Below, in pieces: positions 35,431 through 44,600 of a DNA stretch of 64,000 bases. The DNA lies in the NCBI RefSeq assembly GCF_017355955.1, contig NZ_JAFFID010000007.1, forward strand, positions 117,281 to 181,280, written 5' to 3'. The stretch's first letter is position 1. Each line of letters starts with the position of its first letter. The translations under genes and the position numbers were made by a program. The DNA is from Sabulibacter ruber. Its GTDB lineage: Bacteria; Bacteroidota; Bacteroidia; Cytophagales; Hymenobacteraceae. The notes under the pieces are model-generated. The model searched no databases. It was not told the DNA's origin and was given only the letters and a program-made list of their open reading frames with translations.

Positions 35431-36801
35431 ATGAAAACCTATATAGAAGAAAATAAAGATCGGTTCCTGCAGGAGTTGCTGGAGTTGCTGCGGATTCCGT
35501 CTGTGAGTGCAGATCCTTCTTTCAAAGGAGACGTGGAGCGCGCCGCCGAATACCTGCGCGAAAGATTGGCCGAAGCCGGAGCAGAGAACGCCCAGTTGTT
35601 TCAGACGGCGGGCAACCCCATTGTGTACGCCGAGAAGATTGTAGATCCGGCTTTGCCTACGGTGCTGGTGTACGGCCACTATGATGTGCAGCCCGCTGAT
35701 CCGTATGAACTTTGGAATTCCCCTCCGTTTGAGCCCGTGATCAAAGACGAGAAAATCTACGCCCGTGGCGCCTGCGATGACAAAGGCCAGACCTACATGC
35801 ACGTGAAGGCGTTTGAGATCATGATGCAGCAGCAGGCCTTGCCCTGCAACGTGAAATTCATGATTGAGGGCGAAGAAGAAGTAGGCTCTGTGAACCTGGC
35901 AACCTTTGTGAAGGAAAACAAGGAGCGCCTGAAAGCCGATATCATTGTGATCTCTGATACCGGCATGCTGGCCAACGATGTACCATCGGTGACGACCGGC
36001 TTGCGCGGGCTCAGCTACCACGAGGTAGAAGTAACCGGACCTAACCGCGATCTGCACTCCGGGTTGTACGGTGGTGCGGTGGCTAACCCTATCAACATCC
36101 TGTGTAAGATGATCGCTTCTTTGCACGATGAGAACAACCACATCACCATTCCCGGGTTCTATGATAAGGTAGAGGAACTGAGCCAGGAAGAACGTGCCGA
36201 GATGGCCCGCGCTCCCTTCAGCCTGGATGCCTATAAGCAAGCCCTGGACTTATCTGACGTGCACGGCGAGGCGGGTTACAGCACCATGGAACGCAACTCC
36301 ATCAGACCTACCCTGGATGTAAACGGCATTTGGGGCGGCTATACCGGCGAGGGAGCCAAGACGGTGATTCCGTCCAAGGCCTTCGCGAAGATCTCTATGC
36401 GTTTGGTGCCGCACCAAAGCTCAGAAGAAATCAGTGAGTTGTTCCAGAAACACTTTGAGTCTATTGCGCCGCCCAGCGTGAAAGTGGTGGTGAAACCGCA
36501 CCACGGCGGCGAACCAGTGGTAATGCCCACTACCTCGGCGGGGTACCAGGCGGCCGCCAAAGCCATGGAAGATACCTTTGGCAAGAAGCCGGTGCCGGTG
36601 CGCAGCGGAGGAAGCATTCCTATTGTGGCCATGTTCAAATCTGAGTTGGGTATTGACACCGTGCTCATGGGCCTCGGGCTGGACTCAGATGCCATCCACT
36701 CGCCTAATGAGCATTTTGGCGTGTTCAACTTCCTGAAAGGCATTGAAACCATTCCGTTGTTTTACAAGCATTTTGCTGCCTTGCATCAGCAACAAGCTTA
36801 G
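35431..36801 (+). CDS. M20 family dipeptidase
   Basis: 456 residues from ATG at 35431; an open frame to 35347 would run through the terminator and is not credible. Zn-binding and catalytic residues of M20: His83 and Asp85 in YGHYDVQP, bridging Asp116 in RGACDDKGQ, catalytic Glu in IEGEEEVGS, Asp176 in VISDTG and a final His in DAIHSPNE. Cytosolic dipeptide or acylated amino-acid hydrolysis. Ends in a strong bidirectional terminator. Confidence 0.93.
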   Translation: MKTYIEENKDRFLQELLELLRIPSVSADPSFKGDVERAAEYLRERLAEAGAENAQLFQTAGNPIVYAEKIVDPALPTVLVYGHYDVQPADPYELWNSPPFEPVIKDEKIYARGACDDKGQTYMHVKAFEIMMQQQALPCNVKFMIEGEEEVGSVNLATFVKENKERLKADIIVISDTGMLANDVPSVTTGLRGLSYHEVEVTGPNRDLHSGLYGGAVANPINILCKMIASLHDENNHITIPGFYDKVEELSQEERAEMARAPFSLDAYKQALDLSDVHGEAGYSTMERNSIRPTLDVNGIWGGYTGEGAKTVIPSKAFAKISMRLVPHQSSEEISELFQKHFESIAPPSVKVVVKPHHGGEPVVMPTTSAGYQAAAKAMEDTFGKKPVPVRSGGSIPIVAMFKSELGIDTVLMGLGLDSDAIHSPNEHFGVFNFLKGIETIPLFYKHFAALHQQQA

Positions 36802-36834
36802 TTATTTCAGGGCTACTTTTTAGAAAAGAGCTTA

Positions 36835-36875
36835 AAAACAGAAAGCCCCGCCATAATAGCGGGGCTTTCTGTTTT
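36835..36875. terminator. Bidirectional terminator between dipeptidase and first porin gene
   Basis: 17-base perfect arms (36835-36851, 36859-36875), core GAAAGCCCCGC, seven-base loop. A 35-bp repeat copy (36805-36841) overlaps its left end and starts four bases after the stop codon. Confidence 0.9.
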
Positions 36876-36905
36876 ACTTGGTTACGGGTTCCGCCGCGTG
36901 TCAGC

Positions 36906-37556
36906 TTATCTGCTCAGCGGGAAGCCCAGTTGCAACTGAAACAGGGAGTGACGGGCATCTTTGAAATCGCCACGGGCTGGGGTGTCATCGGTTAGGTCAG
37001 TGAAGGCACCGTTGTAACGAAGCCCTAAGCTAAAGCCGTTGGCGGTGGCAAAACCAAGACCGGCAGCGTAGCCAACTTCAAAGTCTGAGTAACCAGATTT
37101 ACTTTTCTCGCTTACGTTGCGGTCTACTTCTTCGCCGTTGCGGAAGGTTTTGGTTTTGTCATTCACGCTTAACAGATAAGATACCTGCGGACCGGCCTCA
37201 AAGAACAATCCTCCGGCTTTTATGCGGGCCAGCACCGGCACATCAATGTAGTTGAAGTTAGCTGAACCTTCATAACGATATTCTTCGCCCAGTAAAGTGG
37301 TTTCTACTTTGTCATCAAACTTGTACCCTTTGTTTGAGTACAGCACTTCTGGCTGTATGGAGAAGAAATCACCAATAACAGGAGCATTGAAGTAAACCCC
37401 GGCGTTAAAGCCAACTTTGTTGTTGAAGCGTTCTTCGTCTTTTAAGTCTCCGGAAAGGTTTGAGTAGTTTAAACCACCTTTAATCCCGAAAGTTGATTGT
37501 GCTTGAGCTGCATATGAAGCGATCACTGCAAAGGCCAAAATGAAAAGTTTTTTCAT
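36906..37556 (-). CDS. Outer-membrane beta-barrel protein (porin family), paralog 1
   Basis: 216 residues with signal peptide (MKKLFILAFAVIASYAAQAQ). Eight-strand type small barrel with the family opening FGIKGGLNYSNLSGDL, turn ...YSNKGYKFDD, DVPVLARIKAGGLFFEAGP, and C-terminal LFQLQLGFPLSR, ending in an aromatic-rich strand rather than a terminal Phe. First of four tandem paralogs on the same strand, each with its own terminator; closest to paralog 2. Function unknown; such barrels (PorT/OMP_b-brl_2 class) are surface or structural proteins. Confidence 0.9.
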   Translation of the reverse strand: MKKLFILAFAVIASYAAQAQSTFGIKGGLNYSNLSGDLKDEERFNNKVGFNAGVYFNAPVIGDFFSIQPEVLYSNKGYKFDDKVETTLLGEEYRYEGSANFNYIDVPVLARIKAGGLFFEAGPQVSYLLSVNDKTKTFRNGEEVDRNVSEKSKSGYSDFEVGYAAGLGFATANGFSLGLRYNGAFTDLTDDTPARGDFKDARHSLFQLQLGFPLSR

Positions 37557-37691
37557 GATCTTGAATTTTTAGGTTAGTTCTGTTGTTTGTAGGTGATTTT
37601 GCAAACACTGTGCCTAAATTTTGCTTTTGGCCCTCAACTGGTCTTTAGAAAGAAGCGTTTTACGGGTAAATAGTTGAAAATGAAGGATAAA

Positions 37692-37728
37692 AAAAGAGGA
37701 GCCGACAAAGCGCCAACTCCTCTTTTAA
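37692..37728 (-). terminator. Terminator after porin paralog 2
   Basis: AAAAGAGGAG (37692-37701) pairs with CTCCTCTTTT (37717-37726), 15-base loop, A-run on the minus-strand exit side. Confidence 0.75.
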
Positions 37729-37754
37729 GTGAATTTACTTTAAAGCTTGCTTTC

Positions 37755-38405
37755 TTATCTGCCGCCAAACAAGTAGCCCACTGTTAATTGGAAGGCAGAG
37801 TGACGGGCATTTGTCAGCTCATCATTGTCTTCTTTTGCGAGCGCGTTAATGCTGCCGTTGTACCGCAGGTTAAGGCTAATGCCATTCTGTGCCTGGTAGC
37901 CTACCCCAGCTACATAGCCTATTTCCAGTTCAGAGAGATCGTCTTTTTCTATTGTTCTGGACGTGGTGGTGCGGTCATCTCCCAGAAACGTTTCGCTCTT
38001 GTCTTTGATGCCTAACAGGTAAGATGCCTGAGGACCGCCTTCAACTACAAAACCTCCTGCATTGATTCTTAGCAGCACGGGTAAGTCAAGGTAATTGAAA
38101 TTCACATTTCCTTCGCTTCTGAACGTTTCATTGCCTACTCTATATTCGTCATCGCGGTACTGATAGCCCCGTTGAGAGTAAAGAAGTTCTGGTTGTAAAG
38201 AAAGGAAGCCATCGCCGGTCAGGTCAAAGTTAGAGGTAATACCACCCACAAAGCCGAACTTGTTCTGGTAGATGTCCTCGTTGTCCAAGTCTCCGGAAAT
38301 GTTGGAGTAAACTGCACCGGCTCTGATACCAATTCTAGGACCATTTTGTGCCTGTGCAAAACTGAATGAAAGCACTGCTGCTACAAATAATACAATCTTT
38401 TTCAT
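37755..38405 (-). CDS. Outer-membrane beta-barrel protein, paralog 2
   Basis: 216 residues, signal peptide MKKIVLFVAAVLSFSFAQAQ. Same layout as paralog 1 (IGIRAGAVYSNISGDLDNED, LLYSQRGYQYRDD, LDLPVLLRINAGGFVVEGGP, SLNLRYNGS, FQLTVGYLFGGR). It keeps the paralog 3/4 C-terminus FGGR while its middle resembles paralog 1. The stretch near residue 150 (LGDDRTTTSRTIEKDDLSE) is a variable loop. Confidence 0.9.
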   Translation of the reverse strand: MKKIVLFVAAVLSFSFAQAQNGPRIGIRAGAVYSNISGDLDNEDIYQNKFGFVGGITSNFDLTGDGFLSLQPELLYSQRGYQYRDDEYRVGNETFRSEGNVNFNYLDLPVLLRINAGGFVVEGGPQASYLLGIKDKSETFLGDDRTTTSRTIEKDDLSELEIGYVAGVGYQAQNGISLNLRYNGSINALAKEDNDELTNARHSAFQLTVGYLFGGR

Positions 38406-38748
38406 AGTTGTAAATAAGTGAGGGTAATAAATTATTTTAAGACCACTTCGTCTAAAACCCTCCTGTATACGCGTATGAAAGAAAATGTTGGGTGTTTTTC
38501 TACTGTATCTTAAGTTTAAACCCGTAGTGGTAAAATGAATGAAATAAAAAAAATTAAATTTTAGATGGTTTGCGTTTGGCTTTCAAATAATTAGGCTTTG
38601 TCAGAAAACAACCTTCATGGTCAAGGTTGCCAGAACAAAAAAGCATGCTAAGCATCTTATTTCAAGCTTTTAAGTGACCAAGGCTTCACTTGTAAGCATA
38701 AAAAAGGGCTCCTTTGGGAGCCCTTTTCAGAATGAGTGTATTGGTAGA
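38406..38748. other. Intergenic region between porins 2 and 3
   Basis: 343 bases, A/T-rich, with the terminator at 38702-38727. The bases just before the paralog 2 start (minus-strand CTTATTTACAAC) recur before paralog 3, so promoters were duplicated with the genes. Confidence 0.5.
38702..38727 (-). terminator. Terminator after porin paralog 3
   Basis: AAAAGGGCTCC (38702-38712) pairs with GGAGCCCTTTT (38717-38727), loop TTTG. Nearly identical to the one after paralog 4. Confidence 0.88.
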
Positions 38749-39339
38749 TTATCTTCCGCCAAAAGTATAGCTTAGAGAAAGCTGGAAAACAGAGTTTCTG
38801 ATCGTGCCCATCTCTACATCTTCAGAATCGTCCTTGTAAATTTTGCTTATACCTCCATTGTATCTCAAGCCTAATCCTAACGCTTCAGTTAATTGGTAGC
38901 CTAGCCCAGCTGCATAGCCGAAATCAACTTTATTAGTATAATCCTTGATATCTACAGAAATGCCTTCTGATTCTACTTCAGATTTAACCAAAAACGAAAC
39001 GGTAGGTCCAAATTCAAAGAATAACTTGTCTGCATTGATGCGGGCTAAAACCGGAACATCAATATAGCCAAGGTTTAACTGGCCTTCCATACCGTCTTCT
39101 TCGGCTTTTGCTCCTTTAGTAGAAAATAAAACTTCAGGTCGAATGGAAACCATTTCGGAAATACCAAAGTCGGCAAAGGCTCCTACATGGAAACCGAATT
39201 TATTCTTTGAGCCATCAGCATCTTCTCCAGAGACATTGCTCAGGTTAGCACCAGCTTTGAGACCCAGTTTAATGCCATCTTGCGCTTGGGCAGCGTAGGT
39301 AGTAAATAAAACTGCTACAAATAGTAATATTCTTTTCAT
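38749..39339 (-). CDS. Outer-membrane beta-barrel protein, paralog 3
   Basis: 196 residues, signal peptide MKRILLFVAVLFTTYAAQAQ. Barrel segments GIKLGLKAGANLSNVSGEDA, MVSIRPEVLFSTKGAKAEED, IDVPVLARINADKLFFEFGP, GLRYNGGISKIY and C-terminus FQLSLSYTFGGR. Acidic outer loops are shorter than in paralog 4, its closest relative. Independent promoter and terminator. Confidence 0.9.
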   Translation of the reverse strand: MKRILLFVAVLFTTYAAQAQDGIKLGLKAGANLSNVSGEDADGSKNKFGFHVGAFADFGISEMVSIRPEVLFSTKGAKAEEDGMEGQLNLGYIDVPVLARINADKLFFEFGPTVSFLVKSEVESEGISVDIKDYTNKVDFGYAAGLGYQLTEALGLGLRYNGGISKIYKDDSEDVEMGTIRNSVFQLSLSYTFGGR

Positions 39340-39689
39340 AAGAATTGATAAGGGGTTGTAAATAAGTATAAAAGTGCTGCTAGTTAATGAATTTTTTTTA
39401 ATTTCCCTTTATCTCTAATGTGGGTTGATATAGCTGGAGCAGAGCTTGGTAATGTAAATTGCTGGTACTTAGTTATAAGAAGATTAACTAACGTAGTTAA
39501 TTATTAAGGAGCTGGCTAGCCAACCGTTACATCTGTAATGTAATAGTCTGAAAAGCCCCAGATAAAAACAGAAATTTGAACCCGGATCTTTACCTAAGAT
39601 GATGTCATCTACGTCATCGCCTGTTCAGAAACTAAAAAGGGCTCCCATAGGAGCCCTTTTCATAATGAATGTGAATGTGTTGGTGTGGA
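39340..39689. other. Intergenic region between porins 3 and 4
   Basis: 350 bases, A/T-rich; only the terminator at 39635-39660 is recognised. Lone GTAATGTAATAG-like words are not part of a clear motif. Confidence 0.5.
39635..39660 (-). terminator. Terminator after porin paralog 4
   Basis: AAAAGGGCTCC (39635-39645) with GGAGCCCTTTT (39650-39660), loop CATA. Arms identical to the terminator of paralog 3. Confidence 0.88.
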
Positions 39690-40322
39690 TTATCTTCCAC
39701 CAAAAGTGTAGCTTAGAGAAAGCTGGAAAACTGAATTGTTGACCTTAGGACTTTCTTCGTCATCATCTGGTTCAGCAATTTTACTTAATCCACCTACATA
39801 CCGTAAGCCTAATCCTAAACCATTACCTAATTGGTAACCCAGGCCAGCTGCATAGCCAATATCTAGTTTCTTAAATGCATCAGTTACCGTTGTGCTCTCA
39901 TCGACATCTTCTCCATCAATTTCTCCTTCAACATTGTCCTTTGCTGTTAACAAATAAGATACCGTTGGGCCAGCTTCAAAGAACAATCCGCTTGCACCTG
40001 TGTTGATTCTAACCAATAAAGGAAGCTCAAGATAATGCAGTCTTATTTTCTCTGTGTAGTTTAAGTCATCTTCATCTATTTCTCCTTTAGCTCCTTTCAA
40101 GGTGTACAGAAGCTCGGGTCTGATTGAAACCATATCCGAAATTCCATAGTCCACAAAGGCACCAGCATGGAATCCGAAAACGTATTCAGATTCATCACCT
40201 ACGTCTTTGCCCGAAAAGTTAGAGAAGTTACCTCCAGCCTTTATACCTAATTTGATGCCTTCCTGAGCTTGGGCAAAATAGGTGACGAATAGTGCGGCAA
40301 AAAGAAAAACTAGTTTTTTCAT
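39690..40322 (-). CDS. Outer-membrane beta-barrel protein, paralog 4
   Basis: 210 residues from ATG at 40320-40322, where MKKLVFLFAALFVTYFAQAQ is a clean signal peptide; the longer frame to 40370 is rejected. Segments GIKLGIKAGGNFSNFSGKDV, MVSIRPELLYTLKGAKGEID, LELPLLVRINTGASGLFFEAG, GLRYVGGLSKIAEPDDDEES. It has the longest acidic loop (DNVEGEIDGEDVDESTTV). Same family and C-terminal FGGR as paralogs 2 and 3. Confidence 0.9.
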   Translation of the reverse strand: MKKLVFLFAALFVTYFAQAQEGIKLGIKAGGNFSNFSGKDVGDESEYVFGFHAGAFVDYGISDMVSIRPELLYTLKGAKGEIDEDDLNYTEKIRLHYLELPLLVRINTGASGLFFEAGPTVSYLLTAKDNVEGEIDGEDVDESTTVTDAFKKLDIGYAAGLGYQLGNGLGLGLRYVGGLSKIAEPDDDEESPKVNNSVFQLSLSYTFGGR

Positions 40323-40722
40323 GAAGTTGGATTTTTTGGGTTGAATTGTTTTTAAATTATTGATTTGCATTGGTGCTAGTTAGTAAGAATATAGGTGCCG
40401 GTCTATACCAAAAAGTGAGTAGAAGACCCTTGATCTGATTAGATAAAATTGATTTGACTTTAGTGAACATAGCGGTAAAGAGTATAGTTGATAATCATTT
40501 CCTTTCCTGCTTTCAGCCCAGCCAACCATTCTATAGAGCTATGATCAGGAACCTTGAAGTGCCGGTTTTACCAACCTTCATGTACTAGACAGGGGTATAT
40601 TAAGGAACCCCTATCCTTAAAGTTGAAAAAGTTAAAAAAACCTCCCCCTAAGCTCGGCTCTATGGGTAAGAAGCTGCTTAGGAGGAGGTTACAGAAATGA
40701 AAATCCTTGATGTCTGGAGTGG
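40323..40722. other. Intergenic region, porin 4 start to comM end
   Basis: 400 bases. Only the comM terminator (40639-40690) is recognised; the part nearest the porin gene is A/T-rich and may hold its promoter. Confidence 0.45.
40639..40690 (-). terminator. Terminator of comM
   Basis: AACCTCCCCCTAAGC (40639-40653) pairs with 40676-40690 with one mismatch; A-run on the minus-strand exit side. Confidence 0.65.
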
Positions 40723-42261
40723 CTAGCCTGCCCAGCCTTCGCGGTCCAGGCTGCGGTACTGGATGGCTTCGGCCAAGTGCTCTATTTTGATGTCTTCTGA
40801 GCCGGCCAGATCGGCAATGGTACGGCTTACCTTTAAGATGCGGTCATACGCCCGGGCAGAGAGGCCTAAGCGCTCCATGGCGGCTTTTAGGAGTAATCTG
40901 CCCGCCTCGTTGATGCGGCAGATATCTTTCACCATCTGGGAGGGCATCATGGCGTTGGAATGGATCTCGGGGAAGTCTTTGAAACGGTCGGCTTGCCATT
41001 GGCGCGCGCGCTCCACCCGATCACGGATATCGCCGCTGGTCTCGCTTTTACGGATTTCGGTCATCTGGTCAAAGGAAACCGGCGTTACTTCCACGTGCAG
41101 GTCAATACGGTCCAGGAGCGGACCGCTTACTTTGTTCAGATAACGCTGCACCACGCCGGGGCCGCACACGCAGTCTTTGTTGGGATCATTGTAGAATCCG
41201 CAAGGGCACGGGTTCATGCTGGCCACCAGCATAAAGTTGGCCGGGAAATCTATGGTGAGCCTTGCGCGGGAAATAGTGACTCTGCGCTCCTCCAGGGGCT
41301 GCCGCATTACCTCCAGCACCGTGCGTTTGAACTCAGGTAATTCATCCAGGAACAGGACACCGTTGTGAGCCAGGGAGATCTCGCCGGGCTGCGGATTTCC
41401 GCCACCGCCCACCAGAGCCACGTCTGAAATGGTATGGTGCGGAGCCCTGAAAGGCCGCTGCGCCAGCAAAGAACTCTGAACGCCTAGTTTTCCCGCTACA
41501 GAATGGATTTTGGTGGTCTCCAGCGCTTCATGCAGGGTGAGCGGCGGCAGAATGGAAGGCAAGCGTTTGGCCAGCATGGTCTTACCGGCACCGGGCGGAC
41601 CAATCATTATCACGTTATGGCCACCGGCAGCAGCTATTTCCAGCGCTCTTTTGATGTTCTCCTGGCCTTGCACATCGGCAAAATCGGCGGAGTATTGGTG
41701 CACCGATGCCTGGAACACATCGCGGGTATCTATTTCCAGAGGATCAACGTGAATATCGCCGCTCAGGAAATCAATGGCTTCTTTCAGGTTAGAGACGCCA
41801 ATCACATCCAGCTTGTTTACAATGGCGGCTTCCTGGGCGTTCTGTTTGGGGAGGATAAAGCCTTTGTAGCCTTCCTTGCGGGCCTGAATAGCAATGGGCA
41901 GCACGCCTTTGATGGGCCTCAGTTCCCCGTCCAGCGCCAGCTCACCCATGATCAGGTAGCGGTCCAGTTGATCAGTGACCAGTTGGTCAGAGGCGGCCAG
42001 GATCCCGATGGCGATAGGCAAATCGTAGGCCGAACCTTCTTTGCGGACATCGGCGGGAGCCATGTTGATAACTACTTTCTGCCGCGGCATGCGGTAACCG
42101 TGGTGTTTCAACGCAGATTCAATCCGTTGCTCACTTTCTTTGATGGCATTGTCTGGCAGACCTACCAGATAATACTTGGTGCCCGGCGACACATTTACTT
42201 CAATGGTGATGGTAAAGGCGTTTACTCCCTGTACCGCGCTCCCATAGGTTTTTACAAGCAT
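40723..42261 (-). CDS. comM: YifB/ComM family Mg-chelatase-like AAA+ ATPase
   Basis: 512 residues. N-terminal ChlI domain (KTYGSAVQGVNAFTITIEV ... VGLPDNAIKESEQRI), then AAA+ ATPase with Walker A GPPGAGKTM, Walker B VLFLDELPEF, and the C-P-C-G-F ... C-V-C-G cysteine cluster, and C-terminal Mg_chelatase_C. In naturally transformable bacteria ComM is a helicase promoting branch migration; in Bacteroidota the role is not settled. Single gene. Confidence 0.92.
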   Translation of the reverse strand: MLVKTYGSAVQGVNAFTITIEVNVSPGTKYYLVGLPDNAIKESEQRIESALKHHGYRMPRQKVVINMAPADVRKEGSAYDLPIAIGILAASDQLVTDQLDRYLIMGELALDGELRPIKGVLPIAIQARKEGYKGFILPKQNAQEAAIVNKLDVIGVSNLKEAIDFLSGDIHVDPLEIDTRDVFQASVHQYSADFADVQGQENIKRALEIAAAGGHNVIMIGPPGAGKTMLAKRLPSILPPLTLHEALETTKIHSVAGKLGVQSSLLAQRPFRAPHHTISDVALVGGGGNPQPGEISLAHNGVLFLDELPEFKRTVLEVMRQPLEERRVTISRARLTIDFPANFMLVASMNPCPCGFYNDPNKDCVCGPGVVQRYLNKVSGPLLDRIDLHVEVTPVSFDQMTEIRKSETSGDIRDRVERARQWQADRFKDFPEIHSNAMMPSQMVKDICRINEAGRLLLKAAMERLGLSARAYDRILKVSRTIADLAGSEDIKIEHLAEAIQYRSLDREGWAG

Positions 42262-42693
42262 AGATGATTCTAATACAATATTATATTTTCTTGAGGAGGC
42301 TAACAGAAATCAGGCGAAATAAATTCCTTGGCTTCAGGTCTCGTTTCTGAGCTCTTTCTGTGAAAACAGCGCAAAAGTAGCAGAACGCTTGCTCCAATGG
42401 GTAGTAACATCTTTTTTCAAACCCTTAATTTTTGTTGCAGAGGATCTGTTTTAAAGGAATCAGGGCCGATGTTGGGCTACATGCAGAATCCTCTGCCACA
42501 TCTGTTTTGATAATGCAGGTACTGAGGGCTTCATCAGCCTGCCGCAGATAAAAACCTCCGGTTACCTGAAAGGCTCTTGCTTACAGGCAAATAGCGGAAG
42601 GTGCGTCTAATCTGTTTTAGCTTCTGTTTTAGCTTCTGTTTTAGGGCTGTTTTCTCGTAAACAGGCGCCAAGCAAATCGGCTGTAAACTTTTG
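42262..42693. other. Intergenic region with triple 12-bp repeat
   Basis: 432 bases without a gene. Holds a degenerate 35-bp palindrome copy at about 42345-42375, three tandem 12-bp units at 42611-42646 and another palindrome copy at 42640-42672. Confidence 0.6.
42611..42646. repeat. Three tandem copies of 12-bp TCTGTTTTAGCT
   Basis: Units at 42611-42622 and 42623-42634 are identical; the third (42635-42646) ends GGG and runs into a 35-bp palindrome copy. The unit equals the left-arm edge of that palindrome, suggesting slippage. Confidence 0.8.
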
Positions 42694-43362
42694 CTATTGC
42701 TTTAAGTACTCCAGGTTTTGATGGACTGGCAAATACCTGGCGGCAAGGGGGCTGTGTTTAGGGTGAATGGCAATTCCTACGCAAGTACTGTCCTGCCCCC
42801 TGATCTCAAAAGCAATGCCTTGCTCCACGGCATCATAGAGAAAGACATTGTGCCCATTAGCCCGATAATGCGCGATATACGTGAGCCCATAAAATTGCTT
42901 TCTGATTTGTGAGAGCGAACTGCCGCAGGAAAGTTGGCTGCCCGTTACCGTGAACCTAGGCGATGTGACACGTATTTGCTGCACTCCCACAGTCTCGGTT
43001 GGCAGGCCGGTGTTCTCCCGCACGGTGTACACGTTCACTTCATGCCGCTCAGGATGGGTTGCTTTACTGTACCACGTGGCCAGCGCTTTGCCCATAGCGG
43101 CATCTCCGGCGTCGGGTGCGCCTAGTATTGCCTGCACTTTTTTCGGAGCGTCTCCCAGGCTGATCTGCCCAATCCGTTGGCCGGGAATGATTTGGTACGC
43201 AGCGTTTGCAACAGTATCCAAGGAGTCAGAATTAGTGGTGGAGGTTTTCGGGGCCGCAGTTGGGAGCTCTTTGGAGTCGGGGGAAGATGCTGGTTTCTGC
43301 CCTGGATTTTCGCAGGCGAAGCAAAAGCAGATAAGCAGGAAGGGAAGCAAAAAGGGCCGCAT
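42694..43362 (-). CDS. Lipoprotein of unknown function
   Basis: 222 residues from ATG at 43360-43362; the longer frame to 43530 runs into gmhA and is rejected. Lipobox CFAC (Cys at about residue 15), Ser/Thr/Pro-rich linker, then a compact C-terminal domain (GQRIGQISLGDAPKKVQAIL ... HYRANGHNVFLYDAVEQGI) of the beta-alpha type often seen in small Bacteroidota lipoproteins. Function unknown. 61 bp downstream of gmhA on the same strand, possibly cotranscribed. Confidence 0.8.
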   Translation of the reverse strand: MRPFLLPFLLICFCFACENPGQKPASSPDSKELPTAAPKTSTTNSDSLDTVANAAYQIIPGQRIGQISLGDAPKKVQAILGAPDAGDAAMGKALATWYSKATHPERHEVNVYTVRENTGLPTETVGVQQIRVTSPRFTVTGSQLSCGSSLSQIRKQFYGLTYIAHYRANGHNVFLYDAVEQGIAFEIRGQDSTCVGIAIHPKHSPLAARYLPVHQNLEYLKQ

Positions 43363-43423
43363 GGAGATTCTGTTTCTGGTTGTGTACTTCTCCGGCGGCC
43401 CTTGAGTTCTGAAAGAGATTGAT

Positions 43424-44008
43424 TTACGCCATGTGCTTCTCCAGGAGCAGAATAAGGATGTGGATGACTTTGATGTGGATTTCCTGAATACGATCGGCGT
43501 AGCCGAAGTGCGGAACCCTGATTTCCACATCGCTCAGGGGAGCCAGTTTGCCGCCGTCTTTGCCGGTGAGCGTGACTACCAGACCGCCGTTGGCTTTGGT
43601 GGCTTCGGCGGCTTTGAGCACGTTGGCCGAGTTCCCGCTGGTGCTGATGCCCAACAACACATCGCCGGGCCGTACCAGGGCCTGCACGTAGCGGGAGAAC
43701 ACGTGGTCATAGCCGTAATCATTGGAGACGCAGCTCATGTGGCTGGCGTCTGCAATGGCAATGGCGGCCATGGGCGCACGGTCATCGCGGTAGCGGCCGG
43801 TGAGTTCCTCGGCAAAGTGCATGGCGTCACACATGGAACCTCCGTTGCCGCAGGAAAGAATCTTGCCGCCGTTTTTCAGGCTGTTGGCCATCAGCTGCGC
43901 TGCTTCTTCAATAGAGGCAATGGTGGCAGGCTGGGCCAGAAAATCAGAAAGGACTTGTTGGGCTTGTTGCAGTTCCTGCAGAATAAGGGCAGCGGGTGAG
44001 GTGTTCAT
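43424..44008 (-). CDS. gmhA: Phosphoheptose isomerase (sedoheptulose-7-phosphate isomerase)
   Basis: 194 residues from ATG at 44006-44008. SIS domain: ILSCGNGGSMCDAMHFAEEL, LLGISTSGNSANVL, and the active-site HFGYADRIQEIHIKVIHILI tail. First step of ADP-heptose synthesis for lipopolysaccharide core. The longer frame to 44119 overlaps the gene upstream. Four bases downstream of the membrane protein gene at 44013, so they form one operon. Confidence 0.95.
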   Translation of the reverse strand: MNTSPAALILQELQQAQQVLSDFLAQPATIASIEEAAQLMANSLKNGGKILSCGNGGSMCDAMHFAEELTGRYRDDRAPMAAIAIADASHMSCVSNDYGYDHVFSRYVQALVRPGDVLLGISTSGNSANVLKAAEATKANGGLVVTLTGKDGGKLAPLSDVEIRVPHFGYADRIQEIHIKVIHILILLLEKHMA

Positions 44009-44012
44009 GTTC

Positions 44013-44501
44013 TCATAAAGGCCGGTGGTCTGCCGGCGGTAAATTGGGGTTTTCGTTTGGGTCCAAGGTGGGCGGAATAGGAGCGGGCACAATAATAGGG
44101 GCCTGGTCCTGGCGGTCACTTGAACCTGAACGAGGATTGGTCTGCGAGATTGTAGGCGAAGCCGGGTCAGACGTTGGGATGAGCGGGGAACCAGAGGCTT
44201 TTATCTGCTGGTCATAATGCCGCGCTTTCCACTCGGTGTGTTTCGCTTTCAGATCGGTGTGTTGCCGGCGCTCGCGGTCCAGATCTCGTTTCAGGAGGGC
44301 AATATACGCGTTTTCTACCAAGAGTTCTGCCAGCAGCAAAACGGCCCCGGCCCAAAGCAACCGGTTGTAGAAGTCGGCGTGGGTGGCTAAGTCAAAGAGC
44401 ATTACAAACTTAGAGACGCTCAGGATGCGCAGCAGAAACAGAAAGGTGATGAGCAGGTACACCATCACCAGGATATTGACAGCTTTTTTCAAAGTCTCCA
44501 T
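44013..44501 (-). CDS. Two-span membrane protein with coiled coil and Pro-rich tail, upstream of gmhA
   Basis: 162 residues. Two membrane segments (AVNILVMVYLLITFLFLLRIL and LLWAGAVLLLAELLVENAYI), then a charged coiled coil (RDLDRERRQHTDLKAKHTEW), then a disordered Ser/Pro tail (PAPIPPTLDPNENPNLPP) ending four bases before the gmhA start. Function unknown; linkage suggests an envelope role. Confidence 0.75.
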   Translation of the reverse strand: METLKKAVNILVMVYLLITFLFLLRILSVSKFVMLFDLATHADFYNRLLWAGAVLLLAELLVENAYIALLKRDLDRERRQHTDLKAKHTEWKARHYDQQIKASGSPLIPTSDPASPTISQTNPRSGSSDRQDQAPIIVPAPIPPTLDPNENPNLPPADHRPL

Positions 44502-44600
44502 AGCGGTACAGGTTCAGAAACATTAAGAATGCCTAATATTCTTCTGTACGCAAATGAGTGGAAATAGCTGTGTTTATACGGAGCCACCCCAAAATGCAGA

